From an uncultured Psychroserpens sp. (GTDB lineage Bacteria; Bacteroidota; Bacteroidia; Flavobacteriales; Flavobacteriaceae), in NCBI GenBank assembly GCA_947488655.1, contig CANKZZ010000005.1:1-64000 (forward strand): 64,000 nt of DNA, given 5' to 3'. A program made the position numbers and the translations under genes. The notes below the pieces were generated by a model, which saw only the letters and a program-made list of their open reading frames with translations, searched no databases and had not been told where the DNA came from. This document shows positions 62,843-64,000 of this stretch, one piece after another (position 1 is the stretch's first letter; each line of letters starts with the position of its first letter).

Positions 62843-64000
62843 TGGATAAAATCCAGTGTTTTTTTCACGATTACTTTGTATCTATTGGCATTTCAGAGAT
62901 ATCTGCCACTTATTTTAACATGCTCTCGTTATTAATTATACTGTTAATTATAATTTATATTGCAGATAAACTAACGAGGCGTTTATTAATTAATTTCTTC
63001 GGAAAATTCTCTGAGCAAACAAAAACCAACTTTGACGATTTATTAGTAAATCATAGAGCTCCAAGAAATATTGCCCATCTCGTACCTTTATTTTTAACAA
63101 TAAAGTTATTTCCTGTTGTTTTTTATGATTTTCCTCAGTTTGAGACCTATATCATTATGTTACTCAAGGTTGCTGCAATAGTTTTAACAATATGGATTAT
63201 ACGCAGTGTGTTAAAGACTTTTGAGTCTTACTTTAAAACCTTGCCAAGATTAAAAGATAAACCTATAGATAGTTACATACAAGTTGCAATGCTTTTTATA
63301 TGGATTGTAGGTATTGCATCTATTCTGGCTATTTTAATAAATCTTTCATTTTTAAAATTCTTCACAACTTTAGGAGCAGCATCTGCAATTCTTTTATTAA
63401 TCTTTAAGGATACTATATTAGGTTTTGTGGCAAGTATACAAGTGGCAATTAATGATAGTGTTCGTATTGGAGATTGGATAACAATGGAAAAGTATGGAGC
63501 CGATGGTGATGTAATAGAAATAAATTTATCTACCGTACAGGTGCAGAATTTTGATATGACCATTACCAATATTCCCACTTATGCACTAATTTCAGATTCA
63601 TTTAAAAACTGGAGAGGTATGACTTCTTCTGGTGGTAGACGTATCAAACGATCTATTATTTTAAAAGCCAAAAGCATAAAGTACCTGGCTAATGATGATA
63701 TTGAAAAACTTAAAAGAATTGAGTTAATTACAGCTTACCTTACGCAACGCGAAAAAGATATTACCAGCTATAACACAGATAAAAACATAGATAAATCTGT
63801 ATTAATAAATGGTCGTAACATGACCAATCTTGGTGTTTTTAGAAAATACTTACAAACTTACATAGAGCAGCATAGTGCAGTTAATAAAGATATGTTTATT
63901 ATGGTGAGACAATTAGCGCCAACACCTCAAGGGTTACCCTTAGAGATCTATTGCTTTAGTAGCGATAAGCGTTGGGAAAACTATGAATATATTATGAGTG
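62842..64000 (+). CDS. MscS family mechanosensitive channel, YbdG/MscM-like (partial)
   Basis: At least 386 residues, cut by the right window edge. Five hydrophobic segments (MLSLLIILLIIIYIADKL; LVPLFLTIKLFPVVFYDF; IIMLLKVAAIVLTIWIIRSVL; VAMLFIWIVGIASILAILINLSFL; LGAASAILLLIFKDTILGFVASIQVAIND) precede a MscS beta domain (VRIGDWITMEKYGADGDVIEINLSTVQVQNFDMTITNIPTYALISDSFKNW). The number of segments and the GADGDV loop match YbdG/MscM. It carries one TTTCTTCGGAAA motif at 62994. Confidence 0.9.
   Translation, partial: MDKIQCFFHDYFVSIGISEISATYFNMLSLLIILLIIIYIADKLTRRLLINFFGKFSEQTKTNFDDLLVNHRAPRNIAHLVPLFLTIKLFPVVFYDFPQFETYIIMLLKVAAIVLTIWIIRSVLKTFESYFKTLPRLKDKPIDSYIQVAMLFIWIVGIASILAILINLSFLKFFTTLGAASAILLLIFKDTILGFVASIQVAINDSVRIGDWITMEKYGADGDVIEINLSTVQVQNFDMTITNIPTYALISDSFKNWRGMTSSGGRRIKRSIILKAKSIKYLANDDIEKLKRIELITAYLTQREKDITSYNTDKNIDKSVLINGRNMTNLGVFRKYLQTYIEQHSAVNKDMFIMVRQLAPTPQGLPLEIYCFSSDKRWENYEYIMS

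Overview
The window is an AT-rich (roughly one-third GC by eye) chromosomal segment of a member of the Bacteroidota, most likely a marine or aquatic Flavobacteriaceae. The evidence is a PorP/SprF protein beside a secreted protein with a type-B sorting tail (type IX secretion), promoters of the Bacteroidota form TTG-N20-TAnnTTTG, two DUF6090-type membrane proteins, and a large DUF5117/5118-type zinc metalloprotease. I found no rRNA, tRNA or CRISPR array. No insertion sequence or prophage was recognised.

Layout. 1-7.1 kb: cell-surface genes (repeat-bearing PorP/SprF protein cut by the window edge, type-B adhesin-like protein, beta-helix-like secreted protein, small exported proteins, M23/LysM peptidase). 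7.5-19.6 kb: housekeeping genes (fatty acid desaturase, Crp-like regulator, exonuclease/GIY-YIG fusion, tandem DEAD-box helicases, the conserved divergent pair SGNH esterase / YbbA-YbbP-like ABC transporter, an unusual zinc-ribbon SDR, a J-domain/KTSC fusion). 19.8-41.8 kb: a dense stress and detoxification region. It holds a large catalase and a six-gene TetR operon for reactive carbonyls and electrophiles (TetR, NAD(P)-binding protein, nitroreductase, alkenal-reductase-like MDR, YqhD-like alcohol dehydrogenase, DJ-1-like protein). It also holds an HxlR regulator with matching 17-bp operators and a divergent nitroreductase, an AraC regulator whose probable sites lie before two downstream promoters, a KefF/KefC-like pair, a peroxiredoxin-like protein, a fasciclin lipoprotein and a succinate-semialdehyde dehydrogenase. 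42-45.9 kb: mixed metabolic genes. 45.9-50.5 kb: an accessory island with one 1033-residue gene in long non-coding flanks that carry an imperfect direct repeat. 50.6-64 kb: cold-shock protein, LpxD, DUF6090 pair (one interrupted), SMR exporter, SDR, metalloprotease, MscS and SLC13 transporters, HPF, OmpA lipoprotein, and a second mechanosensitive channel cut by the window edge.

The most notable gene is at 46625-49726. Its protein joins an N-terminal SIR2-like NADase-type domain, a P-loop (STAND-like) NTPase, a TPR-like helical region and a C-terminal cold-shock/OB-fold-like domain. This is the architecture of a self-contained antiphage sensor-effector, with a possible nucleic-acid-binding tail that I do not recall from described SIR2-STAND proteins. 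The repeated flanks suggest it moves as a cassette-like unit.

Other unexplained signals are a 12-bp motif TTTCTTCGGAAA found exactly nine times, in and between genes and in several reading frames; two promoters sharing a 20-bp element at identical spacing; a dinucleotide-tract frameshift in a cupin gene; and an in-frame stop in a DUF6090 gene. All functional statements are from reading the sequence and from family knowledge; no database search was run.
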